Source: G963665545 sp963665545 (GTDB taxonomy: Bacteria; Pseudomonadota; Gammaproteobacteria; Xanthomonadales; SZUA-36). From it: 64,000 nucleotides of DNA. The notes beneath the pieces are model-generated. The model saw only the letters and a program-made list of their open reading frames with translations. It did not search any database and had not been told where the DNA came from. The translations under genes were made by a program, and so were the position numbers. Location: the NCBI GenBank assembly GCA_963665545.2, contig CAXXKZ010000007.1, positions 124,001-188,000 of the forward strand. The letters run 5' to 3'. Below are positions 7,805 to 17,360 of the stretch, piece after piece; the first letter of the stretch is position 1; each line of letters starts with the position of its first letter.

Positions 7805-8881
7805 CTAAATCGTCAGTGCTCGGAAACGCCCAAACAGGCGCAACCGGCTGACCCCACCGTCAGGGTATATATCAAAACGCACATGGCTGACTTCGCCGGC
7901 CTCAAGCAGACCCTCTGCGAACACCTTCACCTGGTCCGGACCCAGGCTTGATTCCCCCAGAAGCGGCAGCCAGTAATCCGCTTCCGCCGTCACATCGGTG
8001 TCGTCCACATCACCAAGCATGGCGCCATGAACAGAGCACCGGGCCGGATAATTGCCTTTGAAAAACGCCGTATCCACCTCGATTCGCTCGATCTTGCCCG
8101 GCCGGCCCAGCTTCAGGATGACCCAGTCATTACCGGGCGTGCGGCGCCGCCGCGTTTCCCAACCATCGCCCATATTGACGCCTTTGCCCGGGGCGATCAG
8201 GTTGTTCATGTGGCCATAATGCATGTCATTGCAGGCCAGCGCGCGACCGCCGTGGGTCATTGCCACCAGATCGTATAACTCGTCGCGATCAAATTGCGAC
8301 CAGTCGCAATGCGCCTGGCCATACAGGCGCAGGCGGGCCACCCCGCCGTCGGGGTAAATGTTCAGCCGTACATGGGTCCAGGTGCGTCCATCATCGACCT
8401 CAAACCAGTTCTGTGAATCGCCGCGCAAGTCAGTCCGCGCAAGCAAGGGCTGCCACTGCGTGGAATCATCCGGATCATGCTCTGAATGGCACACCTCAAG
8501 GCCCGCCTGGGGCGGGTAATTGCCGGTGAAATGCCGGGTGTCGATTTCCACACCCAGGATGGTGCCGGGGCAGATCCGCAGCACGCACCAGTCGTGTCCG
8601 GGCTCGCGTTTGCGGCGGCTCTCCCAGCCGTCCATCCACTTGCCGTGGGCATCGTACTTGCCGTCGATGAATACCGGCGTTTGGGGATTTATCAGACGCT
8701 CCTTGGGCGCGAAAAAGTCATCCGAGGCGGCCAGTACCTTGGCCCCCAGTCTGGGTTGTGCCAGGTCGATAAAGTGAAAACTGAAGCCGGGTGAGGCCGG
8801 TCCCAATCCCAAACCCAATCCCGGGCCTACGCCTATACCTGTGTCCACACGTGACCGCAATTTTGTTTCTGAAGGACTCAT
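7805..8881 (-). CDS. alc: Allantoicase
   Basis: Hydrolyses allantoate to ureidoglycolate and urea. The 358 residues contain the duplicated allantoicase jelly-roll unit: the first repeat has DGKYDAHGKWMDGWESRRKR and the second NMGDGWETRRRRTPGNDW, each followed by an EIDT/EVDT and GNYP motif. The first about 30 residues are odd, a Gly/Pro/Leu run (GVGPGLGLGLGPASPG) encoded by a short DNA repeat and not part of the usual fold. Its start overlaps the uraD stop by ATGA, which suggests translational coupling. Confidence 0.95.
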   Translation of the reverse strand: MSPSETKLRSRVDTGIGVGPGLGLGLGPASPGFSFHFIDLAQPRLGAKVLAASDDFFAPKERLINPQTPVFIDGKYDAHGKWMDGWESRRKREPGHDWCVLRICPGTILGVEIDTRHFTGNYPPQAGLEVCHSEHDPDDSTQWQPLLARTDLRGDSQNWFEVDDGRTWTHVRLNIYPDGGVARLRLYGQAHCDWSQFDRDELYDLVAMTHGGRALACNDMHYGHMNNLIAPGKGVNMGDGWETRRRRTPGNDWVILKLGRPGKIERIEVDTAFFKGNYPARCSVHGAMLGDVDDTDVTAEADYWLPLLGESSLGPDQVKVFAEGLLEAGEVSHVRFDIYPDGGVSRLRLFGRFRALTI

Positions 8882-9411
8882 GCCTGTGCCAACACCTCGG
8901 CAATGCGAAAACCGCCGATTTGGATGACCTCTTCAATGGCGGTGTCGAACTCCGCATCAGGCTCGCCTGCCAGCCGCTGGCGGAACACCTGCAGAATCTC
9001 GCCCCGATGGCGCCCCTTGACCGCCATGATGAAAGGGAAACCGAATCGTTCCAGATAGCGCCGGTTGAGTGCTTCGAATTCGCCCAATTCCTCCGCCGTG
9101 CACTGATCGAGCCCGGCGGAATGCTGTTCCTGACGGGATTCAGTGGTCAGCGCCGCGGCATCGACCATGGCAGCGCCCAGTTGGGGGTGGGCGCGCAGCA
9201 GCTGCAACTGCTGATCCGCCGTTGCGTTCCGGATCACGTCGGCGAATGCCGCCAGCAGAGAATCGGCACTGAGGTCTGCGGGCAGACCGTTTTCCAGCAC
9301 TTTACTGGCGATCCAGGGTGAATGCTCGAACACACTGGCGAAACGATCGATGAAGCTGGGATCGACGAAGCTGGCGTCGTCCGTGCGTTGTTTGACGACC
9401 ATCGAAATCAC
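8878..9411 (-). CDS. uraD: OHCU decarboxylase
   Basis: 2-oxo-4-hydroxy-4-carboxy-5-ureidoimidazoline decarboxylase, which gives S-allantoin in the third step after urate oxidation. The 177-residue protein carries the family motifs LRAHPQLG (catalytic His), SAGLDQCTAEELGEFEALN and RFGFPFIMAVKGR. A second in-frame ATG three codons in (9402) is an alternative start. Overlaps by ATGA with puuE upstream and alc downstream indicate tight operon structure. Confidence 0.95.
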   Translation of the reverse strand: MISMVVKQRTDDASFVDPSFIDRFASVFEHSPWIASKVLENGLPADLSADSLLAAFADVIRNATADQQLQLLRAHPQLGAAMVDAAALTTESRQEQHSAGLDQCTAEELGEFEALNRRYLERFGFPFIMAVKGRHRGEILQVFRQRLAGEPDAEFDTAIEEVIQIGGFRIAEVLAQA

Positions 9412-10325
9412 TCAAGCGCGCCCGGTGGGTGCAGCGTTTGCCAATGGCGCGCAATGTCGATGCGGCGGCACCACCACACATCATCGAAGCCATGCGCGTA
9501 GCGGATGAATCGCTCTAGCGCCGCCATGCGGCCCGGCCGGCCGGCAATGCGGCAGTGCAGGCCCACCGACATCATGCGCGGTGAGGTGGCGCCCTCTTCG
9601 CGCAGCACATCGAAACTGTCCTTGAGATAGCTGTAGAACTGCTCGCCGGTGTTGAAGCCCTGGGCGGTGGCGAAGCGCATGTCATTGGCATCGAGGGTAT
9701 AGGGGATCACCAACTGCGGCTTGCCGTGCTGGAGATCCCAAAACGGCAGTTCGTCGCTGTAGTCATCGGCGTCGTAGAGAAAGCCGCCCTCCTCAACCAC
9801 CAACTTGCGGGTGTTCGGACTCGTCCGGCCGGTATACCATCCCAGTGGTCGCTCACCAATGGCCGTTTCGATCGCCGCAATCGACATCTGCATGTGCTTG
9901 CGCTCGATCTCCTCCTCGATATTCTGGTAATCGATCCAGCGATAGCCATGCGAGCAGATCTCGTGGCCATCATCGGCCAGGGCTTTGACCGGATCGGCGT
10001 TGCGCTCCACCGCCATGCCAATGGCGAATACAGTGACCGGCACGCGGTACTTTTTGAACAATCTTCTGAGTCGCCAGACCCCGACCCGCGAGCCAAACTC
10101 ATAAATCGATTCCATGCTCATATGGCGGGCATCGGGGTGGGCCGCAGCGCCAATGATCTCCGACAAAAATGTTTCTGACGCCGAGTCACCATGCAGGATG
10201 CAGTTTTCACCGCCTTCCTCGTAATTGAGCACGATCTGCAGCGCCAGGCGCGCCTCGCCAGGCCACTGCGGGTCGGGCGGGTTTTGTCCATAACCGATCA
10301 AGTCTCTTGGATAAGCGCCGTTCAC
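9408..10325 (-). CDS. puuE: Allantoinase, cofactor-independent (polysaccharide-deacetylase fold)
   Basis: Hydrolyses allantoin to allantoate. At 305 residues it matches PuuE rather than the metal-dependent AllB amidohydrolase. Visible motifs are YPRDLIGYGQNPPDPQWPG at the start, LNYEEGGENCILHGD, EFGSRVGVWRL, DDGHEICSHGYRWIDYQ and GWYTGRTSPNTRKLV. It is the first gene of the leftward allantoin operon and is divergent from hiuH. The 101-bp spacer between them presumably holds both promoters. Confidence 0.95.
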   Translation of the reverse strand: MNGAYPRDLIGYGQNPPDPQWPGEARLALQIVLNYEEGGENCILHGDSASETFLSEIIGAAAHPDARHMSMESIYEFGSRVGVWRLRRLFKKYRVPVTVFAIGMAVERNADPVKALADDGHEICSHGYRWIDYQNIEEEIERKHMQMSIAAIETAIGERPLGWYTGRTSPNTRKLVVEEGGFLYDADDYSDELPFWDLQHGKPQLVIPYTLDANDMRFATAQGFNTGEQFYSYLKDSFDVLREEGATSPRMMSVGLHCRIAGRPGRMAALERFIRYAHGFDDVWWCRRIDIARHWQTLHPPGALE

Positions 10326-10426
10326 CCCAAGAGTCTAACGTGCTTTAGCCGCCTGTGGGGCCAGCGGCGGTCACCCGGGCGATCTTCTGTTGCTATACTT
10401 CCAGACTACCCTCAACGGAGCAAATG

Positions 10427-10777
10427 ATGGGCGCGTTGACCACTCATGTGCTTGACACTTCCTGTGGCAAGCCTGCTGCCGGTGTGGTCATTGACCTCTA
10501 CCGGTTGGACGAAGAAGCGGTACATCTGGCCAGCGCCATGACAGATGCCGACGGCAGGGTGGTCGGTGCCTTGCTGGAGGGACAGGACTTCAGCCCGGGG
10601 GAGTATGAATTGTTGTTTCACGCGGGCGATTACTTCAGAGCGCGCGGCGTGGCGCTCGATGAGCCCGCTTTTCTCGATCACGTGGTGATCAGATTCGGCA
10701 TTGCACAGGGTGATGCCCACTACCACGTGCCCCTGCTGATCTCGCCCTTCGCTTACAGCACCTACCGGGGCAGTTAG
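10427..10777 (+). CDS. hiuH: 5-Hydroxyisourate hydrolase (transthyretin-like)
   Basis: Hydrolyses 5-hydroxyisourate, the product of urate oxidation, to OHCU. The 116-residue protein has the N-terminal LTTHVLDTSCGKPA motif and ends in YRGS, the C-terminal tetrapeptide typical of the family; HYHVPLLISPFAYSTYRGS includes the active-site His. ATG 10427 was chosen over the adjacent ATG 10424 because GGAG at 10417-10420 gives better spacing. A TATACT hexamer at 10394-10399 could be a -10 box, but no good -35 is seen. It is the first gene of the rightward xdh operon. Confidence 0.94.
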   Translation: MGALTTHVLDTSCGKPAAGVVIDLYRLDEEAVHLASAMTDADGRVVGALLEGQDFSPGEYELLFHAGDYFRARGVALDEPAFLDHVVIRFGIAQGDAHYHVPLLISPFAYSTYRGS

Positions 10778-10793
10778 GTCGCGAAGTGACGCC

Positions 10794-12335
10794 ATGAGAT
10801 CCGCGGTTCGATTCATCCTTGGCACGCAGGCCGTTGAAGTCGGTGGTTTTGATCCACATCTCACCGTGCTCGAGTGGCTCAGAACCGAGCGTTTTCGCAC
10901 CGGCACCAAGGAGGGGTGCGCGGAAGGCGACTGCGGCGCGTGCACGGTGGTGGTGGGTGAGTGCAGTGACGGTAAGATGTCATACAAGGCGGTCAATTCC
11001 TGCATCCAGTTGCTTGGCACGCTGGACGGTAAACAACTCATTACCGTTGAAGACCTTCAAAGCGACGGTCCGGGCCAGGCCTTGCATCCGGTGCAGCAGG
11101 CGATGGTGGACTGCGATGGCTCGCAATGCGGATTCTGCACACCGGGGTTTGTCATGGCGCTGTTCGCGCTCTACCACGCCGAGCGATCCGACCCGAGGGG
11201 GGAATTGAGCCGCCAGGAGATCGACGCAGCCCTGGCCGGCAATCTGTGCCGCTGCACCGGCTATGCACCCATTGTGCGGGCGGCCCGGGCAGCCATACCA
11301 GGGCCAGGTGAGGTCGCCGACCCGTTTTCAGCGCAGCAAGAATCGCTGACGAAACAACTCGGGGAATTCGTCGTCAAGCATTCACTGGCCATCGAACATG
11401 CCGGCCGGCGTTTTTGCGCGCCGCAGGATGCCCGCACCCTGATCCGGCTGCTGGACAAGTACCCCGAGGCCGTGATGTTTGCCGGCGCCACCGATGTGGG
11501 GCTGTGGATCACCAAGCAACTGCGGCGCTTCGAGACCCTGATTTACCTTGGGCAGGTGGATGAACTACGCCACTGGAGAGTCGATGACGAGGCCCAGATG
11601 CTGGAGATTGGCGCGGCCGTGACCTACAGCGAGGTCTACGACGAACTGGTCCGAATTTGGCCTGATTTCGAGCCTATGCTCAGCCGCCTGGGCGCCCACC
11701 AGGTCCGTAACGTCGGCACCATTGGCGGCAATATTGCCAACGGATCGCCGATCGGCGACATGCCCCCGGCCCTGATGGTGCTGTGTGCGCGCCTGGAATT
11801 GAGCAGCAGCGTCACACAGCGGGTGATGAATCTGGATAACTTTTTCATTGAATACGGCCGGCAGGACCTGGAGCCGGGCGAGTTCGTCGCGCAGATATTG
11901 ATACCGCTGCCACCACCGGAGCAAAGTTTTCGCTGCTACAAACTCTCGCGGCGCTTTGACCAGGATATTTCTTCGGTGTGCGGGGCATTTGCCGTGAACT
12001 GGACCGGCGGACGGATGGAATCGGTCAGGGTCGCTTTTGGCGGCATGGCCGGCGTGCCGGCACGAGCCTCGGGCTGCGAGCGGGTGCTGGAAGGCCAGCG
12101 CCCCGACCCGGAATTGCTTGAACAGGCCTGCGAGGCGCTGACGCAGGATTTTGCACCGATGACGGACTGGCGGGGCTCGGATCACTACCGGAACCTGGGT
12201 GCGCAACAACTGCTGCGGCGGTTTTTCACGGAACTTAGCAACACCGACAAAAACTCTGGCGCCGGCCATGCGCCGGCCGTACGCGCCGAAATTGCCGGCC
12301 GGGCCCGCTATGCCGGGGGCGGCGCAGGTGGCTAG
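10794..12335 (+). CDS. xdhA: Xanthine dehydrogenase, iron-sulfur/FAD subunit
   Basis: Small subunit of the bacterial molybdo-flavoenzyme that oxidises hypoxanthine and xanthine to urate. The N-terminal plant-type [2Fe-2S] site is CAEGDCGACTVVV with its fourth Cys in NSCIQLLGTL. The helical second cluster is QCGFCTPGFVMAL plus GNLCRCTGYAPI. The FAD-binding domain follows (FAGATDVGLWITK; GTIGGNIANGSPIGDMPPAL), then the CO-dehydrogenase-type flavoprotein C-terminal domain. The 513-residue length is near normal. The C-terminal 30 residues are Gly/Ala/Arg-rich and sit over the sequence just before xdhB. Confidence 0.96.
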   Translation: MRSAVRFILGTQAVEVGGFDPHLTVLEWLRTERFRTGTKEGCAEGDCGACTVVVGECSDGKMSYKAVNSCIQLLGTLDGKQLITVEDLQSDGPGQALHPVQQAMVDCDGSQCGFCTPGFVMALFALYHAERSDPRGELSRQEIDAALAGNLCRCTGYAPIVRAARAAIPGPGEVADPFSAQQESLTKQLGEFVVKHSLAIEHAGRRFCAPQDARTLIRLLDKYPEAVMFAGATDVGLWITKQLRRFETLIYLGQVDELRHWRVDDEAQMLEIGAAVTYSEVYDELVRIWPDFEPMLSRLGAHQVRNVGTIGGNIANGSPIGDMPPALMVLCARLELSSSVTQRVMNLDNFFIEYGRQDLEPGEFVAQILIPLPPPEQSFRCYKLSRRFDQDISSVCGAFAVNWTGGRMESVRVAFGGMAGVPARASGCERVLEGQRPDPELLEQACEALTQDFAPMTDWRGSDHYRNLGAQQLLRRFFTELSNTDKNSGAGHAPAVRAEIAGRARYAGGGAGG

Positions 12336-12339
12336 ATCC

Positions 12340-14640
12340 ATGCGTCAGGGTGCCAGACAATCGGTCAGCACCGCGCTGGCGCATGACAGCGCCATTAAGC
12401 ACGTCACCGGCCAGGCGACCTACATCGACGACATCCTCGAACCGCGGGGCACATTGCACGCCTATGTCGGCACCAGCACCTGTGCGCATGGCCGCATCAA
12501 AGCCATGGATCTCGCGGCGGTGCGCGATTTCCCGGGTGTGGTGGCGGTCATCAGCGCTGCAGATGTGCCGGGACAGAACGATTGCAGCCCGATGCACACG
12601 CTGGATGAACCATTGTTCGCCGAGAACGTGATCGAATTCCGCGGCCAGGTGCTGTTCGCGGTGGCAGCGCGCGACCGCGACACGGCCCGCCTGGCGGTGC
12701 TGCAGGCACAGGCGGATGTCGAAGAACTGGAGCCGATACTTGATATCGACACCGCAATGAAAAAGAAATCCTGGGTCATCGAGCCACACGAGATGCTGCG
12801 CGGAGATATTCATAACGCGCTAGAGATGGCGCCCCGGCGACTCGAAGGGTGCATTGAACTCGGCGGCCAGGATCACTTTTACCTCGAAGGGCAGGCCGCA
12901 CTTGTCGTGCCGCAAGAAGACGGCGACCTGCTGATTCACTCTTCCACGCAGCACCCTTCCGAGATCCAGCACCTGGCGGCGCAAGCCTTGGGGCGAGCCA
13001 ACAACACCATCACCGTAGAAGTTCGCCGCATGGGCGGCGCTTTCGGCGGCAAGGAAACCCAGGCGGCGCAATGGGCCATCATAGCCGCGCTGCTGGCAGA
13101 CCAAACCGGCTGCCCGGTCAAAATCCGGCTGGATCGCGACGAGGACATGATCAGCACCGGCAAGCGCCATGAATTCCGCTGCCGCTACGATGTGGGATTT
13201 GATCACAATGGCCGCATCCAGGGCATCGACCTGGAACTGGCCTCACGCTGCGGATATTCGGCCGATCTTTCCGGCCCGATCAATGACCGCGCCATGTTCC
13301 ACAGCGACAATACTTACTTCCTGCCCACTGTCAGGATCCGGTCGTTCCGCTGCAAGACGCACACCGTATCGAACACCGCCTTCCGCGGCTTCGGTGGGCC
13401 CCAGGGCATGATGTGCATCGAGAGGGTGATGGACGCCATCGCCGCCAAACTCGGCAAAGATTCGCTGGACGTGCGGATTGAAAACTACTATGGCGGCAGC
13501 GGCCGCAACCAAACCCCTTACTACATGACTGTCGAGGACAATGTCATTGACGAGATCACCGGCGAGCTTGAGGGCAGTTCTGATTATCGCGGCCGCCGGC
13601 TCGAGATCGAGCGACATAATCAAGGCAATCCACTGATCAGAAGGGGGATCTCACTGACGCCAGTCAAGTTCGGTATTTCGTTCACCACCACATACCTGAA
13701 CCAGGCAGGCGCGCTGGTGCATGTTTATAAGGATGGCAGCGTCCATCTCAACCATGGTGGCACCGAGATGGGGCAGGGCCTGTTCATCAAGGTGGCGCAG
13801 GTGGTCGCCGATGCCTTCCAGATTGACCTGGATCGGATCAAGATCACTGCCACCAACACCGGCAAGGTGCCCAATACTTCCGCCACGGCGGCCTCATCGG
13901 GCAGCGATATGAACGCCATGGCTGCCCTCAACGCGGTGGACAAGATCAAGCAGCGCCTGGCTGAATTTGCCGCCTACCACTACAAGGTCCAGGTGCCTGA
14001 CATCGAATTCATTAACGGCCAGGTGCGCGTGGGCGAGGAAAGAGTGGCCTTCGAAGACCTCGTCAACCTGGCTTACCTGAATCGGGTGTCACTGTCTGCT
14101 ACCGGCTTCTACAAAACCCCGAAGATCTGGTACGACCGGGAACATGCGCGCGGGCGGCCGTTTTTGTACTTCGCCTACGGCGCGGCGGTCTCTGAAGTGG
14201 AGGTCGATACCTTGACCGGAGAAAACCGCCTGGTGCGCGTCGACATCTTGCACGATGTCGGGCGCTCACTGAATCCGGCCATCGACATGGGGCAGATCGA
14301 GGGTGGTTTCGTCCAGGGCATGGGTTGGCTGACCACCGAGGAATTGTGGTGGGATGACCGCGGCCGCCTGCGCACCCACGCGCCCTCGACCTACAAGATC
14401 CCCGTGTGCAGCGACGTGCCCGAGGCATTCAATGTGCGCATTTGGCGAGCCGGCGACAACCGCGAACCCACCATTCACCGCTCCAAGGCGGTCGGTGAGC
14501 CGCCGTTGATGCTGGCGATTTCGGTGCACAGCGCGATCAATCAGGCGATTGCAGGCCTGGCGGCAGAGGGCGTGCTGCCTGCACTGGACGCGCCCGCTAC
14601 ACCAGAACGGGTGCTGCTGTGTATGCGGGACCAGGGCTGA
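12340..14640 (+). CDS. xdhB: Xanthine dehydrogenase, molybdopterin-binding subunit
   Basis: Large catalytic subunit (766 residues) binding the molybdenum cofactor. ATG 12340 lies four bases after the xdhA stop and has AGGTGG upstream; longer in-frame starts would lie inside xdhA. Recognisable motifs are TGQATYIDDI at the start, RRMGGAFGGKETQ, TAFRGFGGPQGM (substrate arginine region), GGTEMGQGLFIKV and the catalytic glutamate in KAVGEPPLMLAISVHSAI. It requires the sulfurated cofactor delivered by XdhC. Confidence 0.96.
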   Translation: MRQGARQSVSTALAHDSAIKHVTGQATYIDDILEPRGTLHAYVGTSTCAHGRIKAMDLAAVRDFPGVVAVISAADVPGQNDCSPMHTLDEPLFAENVIEFRGQVLFAVAARDRDTARLAVLQAQADVEELEPILDIDTAMKKKSWVIEPHEMLRGDIHNALEMAPRRLEGCIELGGQDHFYLEGQAALVVPQEDGDLLIHSSTQHPSEIQHLAAQALGRANNTITVEVRRMGGAFGGKETQAAQWAIIAALLADQTGCPVKIRLDRDEDMISTGKRHEFRCRYDVGFDHNGRIQGIDLELASRCGYSADLSGPINDRAMFHSDNTYFLPTVRIRSFRCKTHTVSNTAFRGFGGPQGMMCIERVMDAIAAKLGKDSLDVRIENYYGGSGRNQTPYYMTVEDNVIDEITGELEGSSDYRGRRLEIERHNQGNPLIRRGISLTPVKFGISFTTTYLNQAGALVHVYKDGSVHLNHGGTEMGQGLFIKVAQVVADAFQIDLDRIKITATNTGKVPNTSATAASSGSDMNAMAALNAVDKIKQRLAEFAAYHYKVQVPDIEFINGQVRVGEERVAFEDLVNLAYLNRVSLSATGFYKTPKIWYDREHARGRPFLYFAYGAAVSEVEVDTLTGENRLVRVDILHDVGRSLNPAIDMGQIEGGFVQGMGWLTTEELWWDDRGRLRTHAPSTYKIPVCSDVPEAFNVRIWRAGDNREPTIHRSKAVGEPPLMLAISVHSAINQAIAGLAAEGVLPALDAPATPERVLLCMRDQG

Positions 14641-14671
14641 CCAGGGCTGGCTTGACCTTGCCCATGTTGCT

Positions 14672-15790
14672 GTGACCGGTTCTGAATTAAATTGGCTTGA
14701 CCACCTGGGTCGCTTGCTGGGCTCGGACCCTTGCGTTTTGGTCACCCTGCTGATCAAAAAAGGATCGGCCCCGCGCGAGTCCGGGGCGCGCATGGTGGTC
14801 TCCAAGGGTTGCATCGCGGGCAGCATCGGCGGCGGCAATCTCGAGTACCAGGTCACCGCGCACGCCCAGGAAATGCTCGAGAACACAGACAGCTCTCAAC
14901 AACAGCTGCGCAACTATGGCCTGGGCCCGGCACTGAATCAGTGCTGCGTCGGCGCCGTCGATGTGCTGTTTGAGCGTTACCGCAAAGGCGGCCCGCCATG
15001 GCTGAACGACGTACTGCATGCATTGATCCGACGCCAACCCTTTTGTCTGGCCAGTCGTATCGACGTGGAGACGCCGGTAAAGATTGTAGTGCCAATGGGC
15101 GTGGATTCAGTGCCGGGCTCTGAGCCGTTTGTGATGGCAGCATGCCGGCGTCTGTTTTGTGTCGATCCAACGGCCCCACAGTTGCAAGCCTCGGCGCCCG
15201 CCCCCATAGGCGCCGCCAGAGCCGCCACAAGAGCCGCCCACGCCACCCAAAACGGGGCGCTGTGGTGGGTGGAACGACTGGAGCAAAGCAATCGGAAACT
15301 ACTGTTGTTCGGCGCCGGACACGTCGGTCAGGCGGTCGCCCGGGTGCTGGCGCCCCTGCCCTTCGACATCCACTGGATCGACTCCCGACCCGACATATTT
15401 CCACTTGATCTTGCCGGCAACCTTATCACCGATACCTGTGCCGACCCGGTATCGCGGGTCGCAGAGGCTGACCCCGGCTGCCTGTTTGTCGTCATGACCC
15501 ACTCACACGAACTGGATGAGAACATCTGCCATGCCGTGCTGGAGCGCAATGACTTTGAGTGGCTTGGCCTGATCGGCTCCACCACCAAGCGCGCGCGATT
15601 TATGCACCGCCTGGGTCAGCGCGGCATTGAGGAGGCCCGGCTCGGGCGGCTGATTTGCCCCATCGGCCTGAGCGGTATTCTTGGCAAGCAGCCCGCGACC
15701 ATTGCTTTGAGCCTGGCCGCGCAGCTGATGTTGGAGGAGGCGCGTCCAGACGCAGAGAATTCGCGCAACAGCGTTAGCAGCCAACGTTAG
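14672..15790 (+). CDS. xdhC: Xanthine dehydrogenase accessory protein
   Basis: Chaperone that binds molybdenum cofactor, promotes its sulfuration and loads it into XdhB. It has an N-terminal XdhC/CoxI domain (VTLLIKKGSAPRESGARMVV; GCIAGSIGGGNLEYQ) and a C-terminal Rossmann domain (LLLFGAGHVGQAVARVL; IDSRPDIFP; MTHSHELDENI). Start choice is uncertain: GTG 14672 was taken because earlier in-frame codons overlap xdhB. An 11-bp direct repeat surrounds the xdhB stop just upstream (GACCAGGGCTG twice). The segment around residues 170-185 is Ala/Arg-rich and looks like a linker. Confidence 0.92.
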   Translation: MTGSELNWLDHLGRLLGSDPCVLVTLLIKKGSAPRESGARMVVSKGCIAGSIGGGNLEYQVTAHAQEMLENTDSSQQQLRNYGLGPALNQCCVGAVDVLFERYRKGGPPWLNDVLHALIRRQPFCLASRIDVETPVKIVVPMGVDSVPGSEPFVMAACRRLFCVDPTAPQLQASAPAPIGAARAATRAAHATQNGALWWVERLEQSNRKLLLFGAGHVGQAVARVLAPLPFDIHWIDSRPDIFPLDLAGNLITDTCADPVSRVAEADPGCLFVVMTHSHELDENICHAVLERNDFEWLGLIGSTTKRARFMHRLGQRGIEEARLGRLICPIGLSGILGKQPATIALSLAAQLMLEEARPDAENSRNSVSSQR

Positions 15791-15818
15791 GGGCCAGCGT
15801 TAATTGGAGGACACAATC

Positions 15819-16247
15819 TTGCAAAAACATCCGATCAAAATCCAATCGATCGACCACGTTGTGATTCGCGTGCAAAATCTCGATCAAATGACCCGGTGGT
15901 ATTGTGACGTGCTTGGATGCCGGTTGGAGCGCGGCCCGGGCGACGTCAAACTGGCACAGCTTCGAGCCGGTCAATCGTTGATTGATCTTGTCGATGCAAA
16001 CGGTCCGATCGGCCGAAAAGGTGGCGTCAGTCCTGACCACAATGCGCCGAATATGGATCATTTGTGTTTGCAGCTGAGTTCGTGGGAGCCCAACGCCATT
16101 CAAAAACACCTGCAGGAAAACAACGTCAAATTTGGCGAGATAGCGATACGCTACGGCGCCCTCGGTGATGGTCCTTCGTTATACCTCAGCGACCCTGAAG
16201 GAAATACGGTCGAGCTAAAGGGCGAGCCAGACGATGACAGCAAATAA
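15819..16247 (+). CDS. VOC (glyoxalase/bleomycin-resistance) family protein
   Basis: Small metal-dependent VOC-fold protein of 142 residues. TTG 15819 was chosen because GGAGG at 15806-15810 lies eight bases upstream; an earlier TTG at 15804 overlaps that site. Two beta-alpha-beta-beta-beta units start at IDHVVIRVQNLDQMTRWY and MDHLCLQLSSW. The terminal LSDPEGNTVELKG is typical of the family. Metal ligands are likely His in IDHVV, His in MDHLC and the terminal Glu. Its substrate is unknown. It sits inside the purine island and overlaps the next gene by 14 bp. Confidence 0.85.
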   Translation: MQKHPIKIQSIDHVVIRVQNLDQMTRWYCDVLGCRLERGPGDVKLAQLRAGQSLIDLVDANGPIGRKGGVSPDHNAPNMDHLCLQLSSWEPNAIQKHLQENNVKFGEIAIRYGALGDGPSLYLSDPEGNTVELKGEPDDDSK

Positions 16248-17109
16248 TGACCCTCAGACATTGTCCCTCAAGGATGGCCGGCGCCTGGGCTATGCCGAGT
16301 ACGGTGTGGCTTCAGGGCCAGCAGTTTTTCACTTCAACGGCTCTGGTGGTTCCAGACTGGAGCATCCCTCAGATCCGGCGATACTTGGCGCGCTGGGCAT
16401 CAGGCTGATTTCAACAGACCGGCCTGGGCACGGCGTATCCGACCCCCAGCCCGGCCGAACCCTGCTGGATTGGCCTAATGATATTGCCCAACTGGCCGAT
16501 CACCTGGGGATCGATCGATTTCACGTGATGGGCTGGTCGGCCGGCGGCCCCTATGCGCTGGCATGTGCCCATCAAATGCCCGCTCGCGTACTGACCGGCG
16601 CGCTCATCAGCGGCCTGGCGCCGCCTGATCGTCCTGGTCCTTATGAAGGGCTGCCGGTTTTCCTCAAAACCCTGATGCTCATCGGGCGGCGTTTTCCCTC
16701 TGTTGTGTACCTCTTTCGCCGCCTGGTTTACAAGATGCTGCGGGGCGATCGGGACAAAGTCGGCGCTAAATTGGCCGCGTCTTTCCCGCCCGCGGACAAG
16801 GCGGCGATCAAGGCATCAAACAGTCAGGACTGGCTGCTTGCAAACATCCTGGAAGGCTACCGGCAAGGTTGGAAGGGCCCGGGCCAGGATGACATCATCA
16901 TCAACAGCCCATGGGGTTTTGAAATTAAGGATATAGAGACCAGGTTTGATGTATGGCAGGGAGAAATCGATAAGAACGTCCCGCTCAACCAGGGCGAATA
17001 CCAACATCGAATGCTGCCGGACAGCCGCCTATGGGTGCTGCCCGGGCAAGCCCATCTCTACCTGCTAACACATTGGCGAAAGGTGCTGGAAACGCTGATC
17101 TCTGAATGA
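16234..17109 (+). CDS. Alpha/beta-fold hydrolase
   Basis: Soluble hydrolase of 291 residues. The nucleophile elbow is GWSAGG (Ser near residue 103), the acid is probably the Asp of VWQGEIDKNVP, and the catalytic His lies in GQAHLYLL. The oxyanion region is HFNGSGGSR. A helical cap spans roughly residues 130-215. The start overlaps the VOC gene, so the two are probably co-expressed. The substrate cannot be inferred; a role in purine degradation is not supported by any motif. Confidence 0.85.
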   Translation: MTANNDPQTLSLKDGRRLGYAEYGVASGPAVFHFNGSGGSRLEHPSDPAILGALGIRLISTDRPGHGVSDPQPGRTLLDWPNDIAQLADHLGIDRFHVMGWSAGGPYALACAHQMPARVLTGALISGLAPPDRPGPYEGLPVFLKTLMLIGRRFPSVVYLFRRLVYKMLRGDRDKVGAKLAASFPPADKAAIKASNSQDWLLANILEGYRQGWKGPGQDDIIINSPWGFEIKDIETRFDVWQGEIDKNVPLNQGEYQHRMLPDSRLWVLPGQAHLYLLTHWRKVLETLISE

Positions 17110-17226
17110 GGGAGCTGTGGCTGAGAATTCCAGCACAGTTGTTCTACCTCCGGAAAGTCCCATGAGCCTGACGGATGGCGCTGCGCGCTTCCCTCACTTC
17201 TCCGCGCTTGGTGGGTCGGCTCCAAC

Positions 17227-17274
17227 GGAACATCCTGTTCCGTGTCGCCTCGCTGGTCCATTCATGGACCAGCG
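17227..17274. other. Two small perfect hairpins downstream of the hydrolase gene
   Basis: GGAACA-TCC-TGTTCC lies at 17227-17241, and an 11-bp stem with a 2-base loop lies at 17251-17274 (CGCTGGTCCAT/ATGGACCAGCG). No T-run follows, so these are not classic terminators. The whole 17110-17521 gap shows no convincing gene. Confidence 0.55.
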
Positions 17275-17360
17275 ACCCAGTCTCTTGTCGGCACTCGGCA
17301 TCCTTTAAGTTGCGGCCAGCAGCCCGCTCATGGGCCTTTCCTAACGCTGGCACAAGCCGA

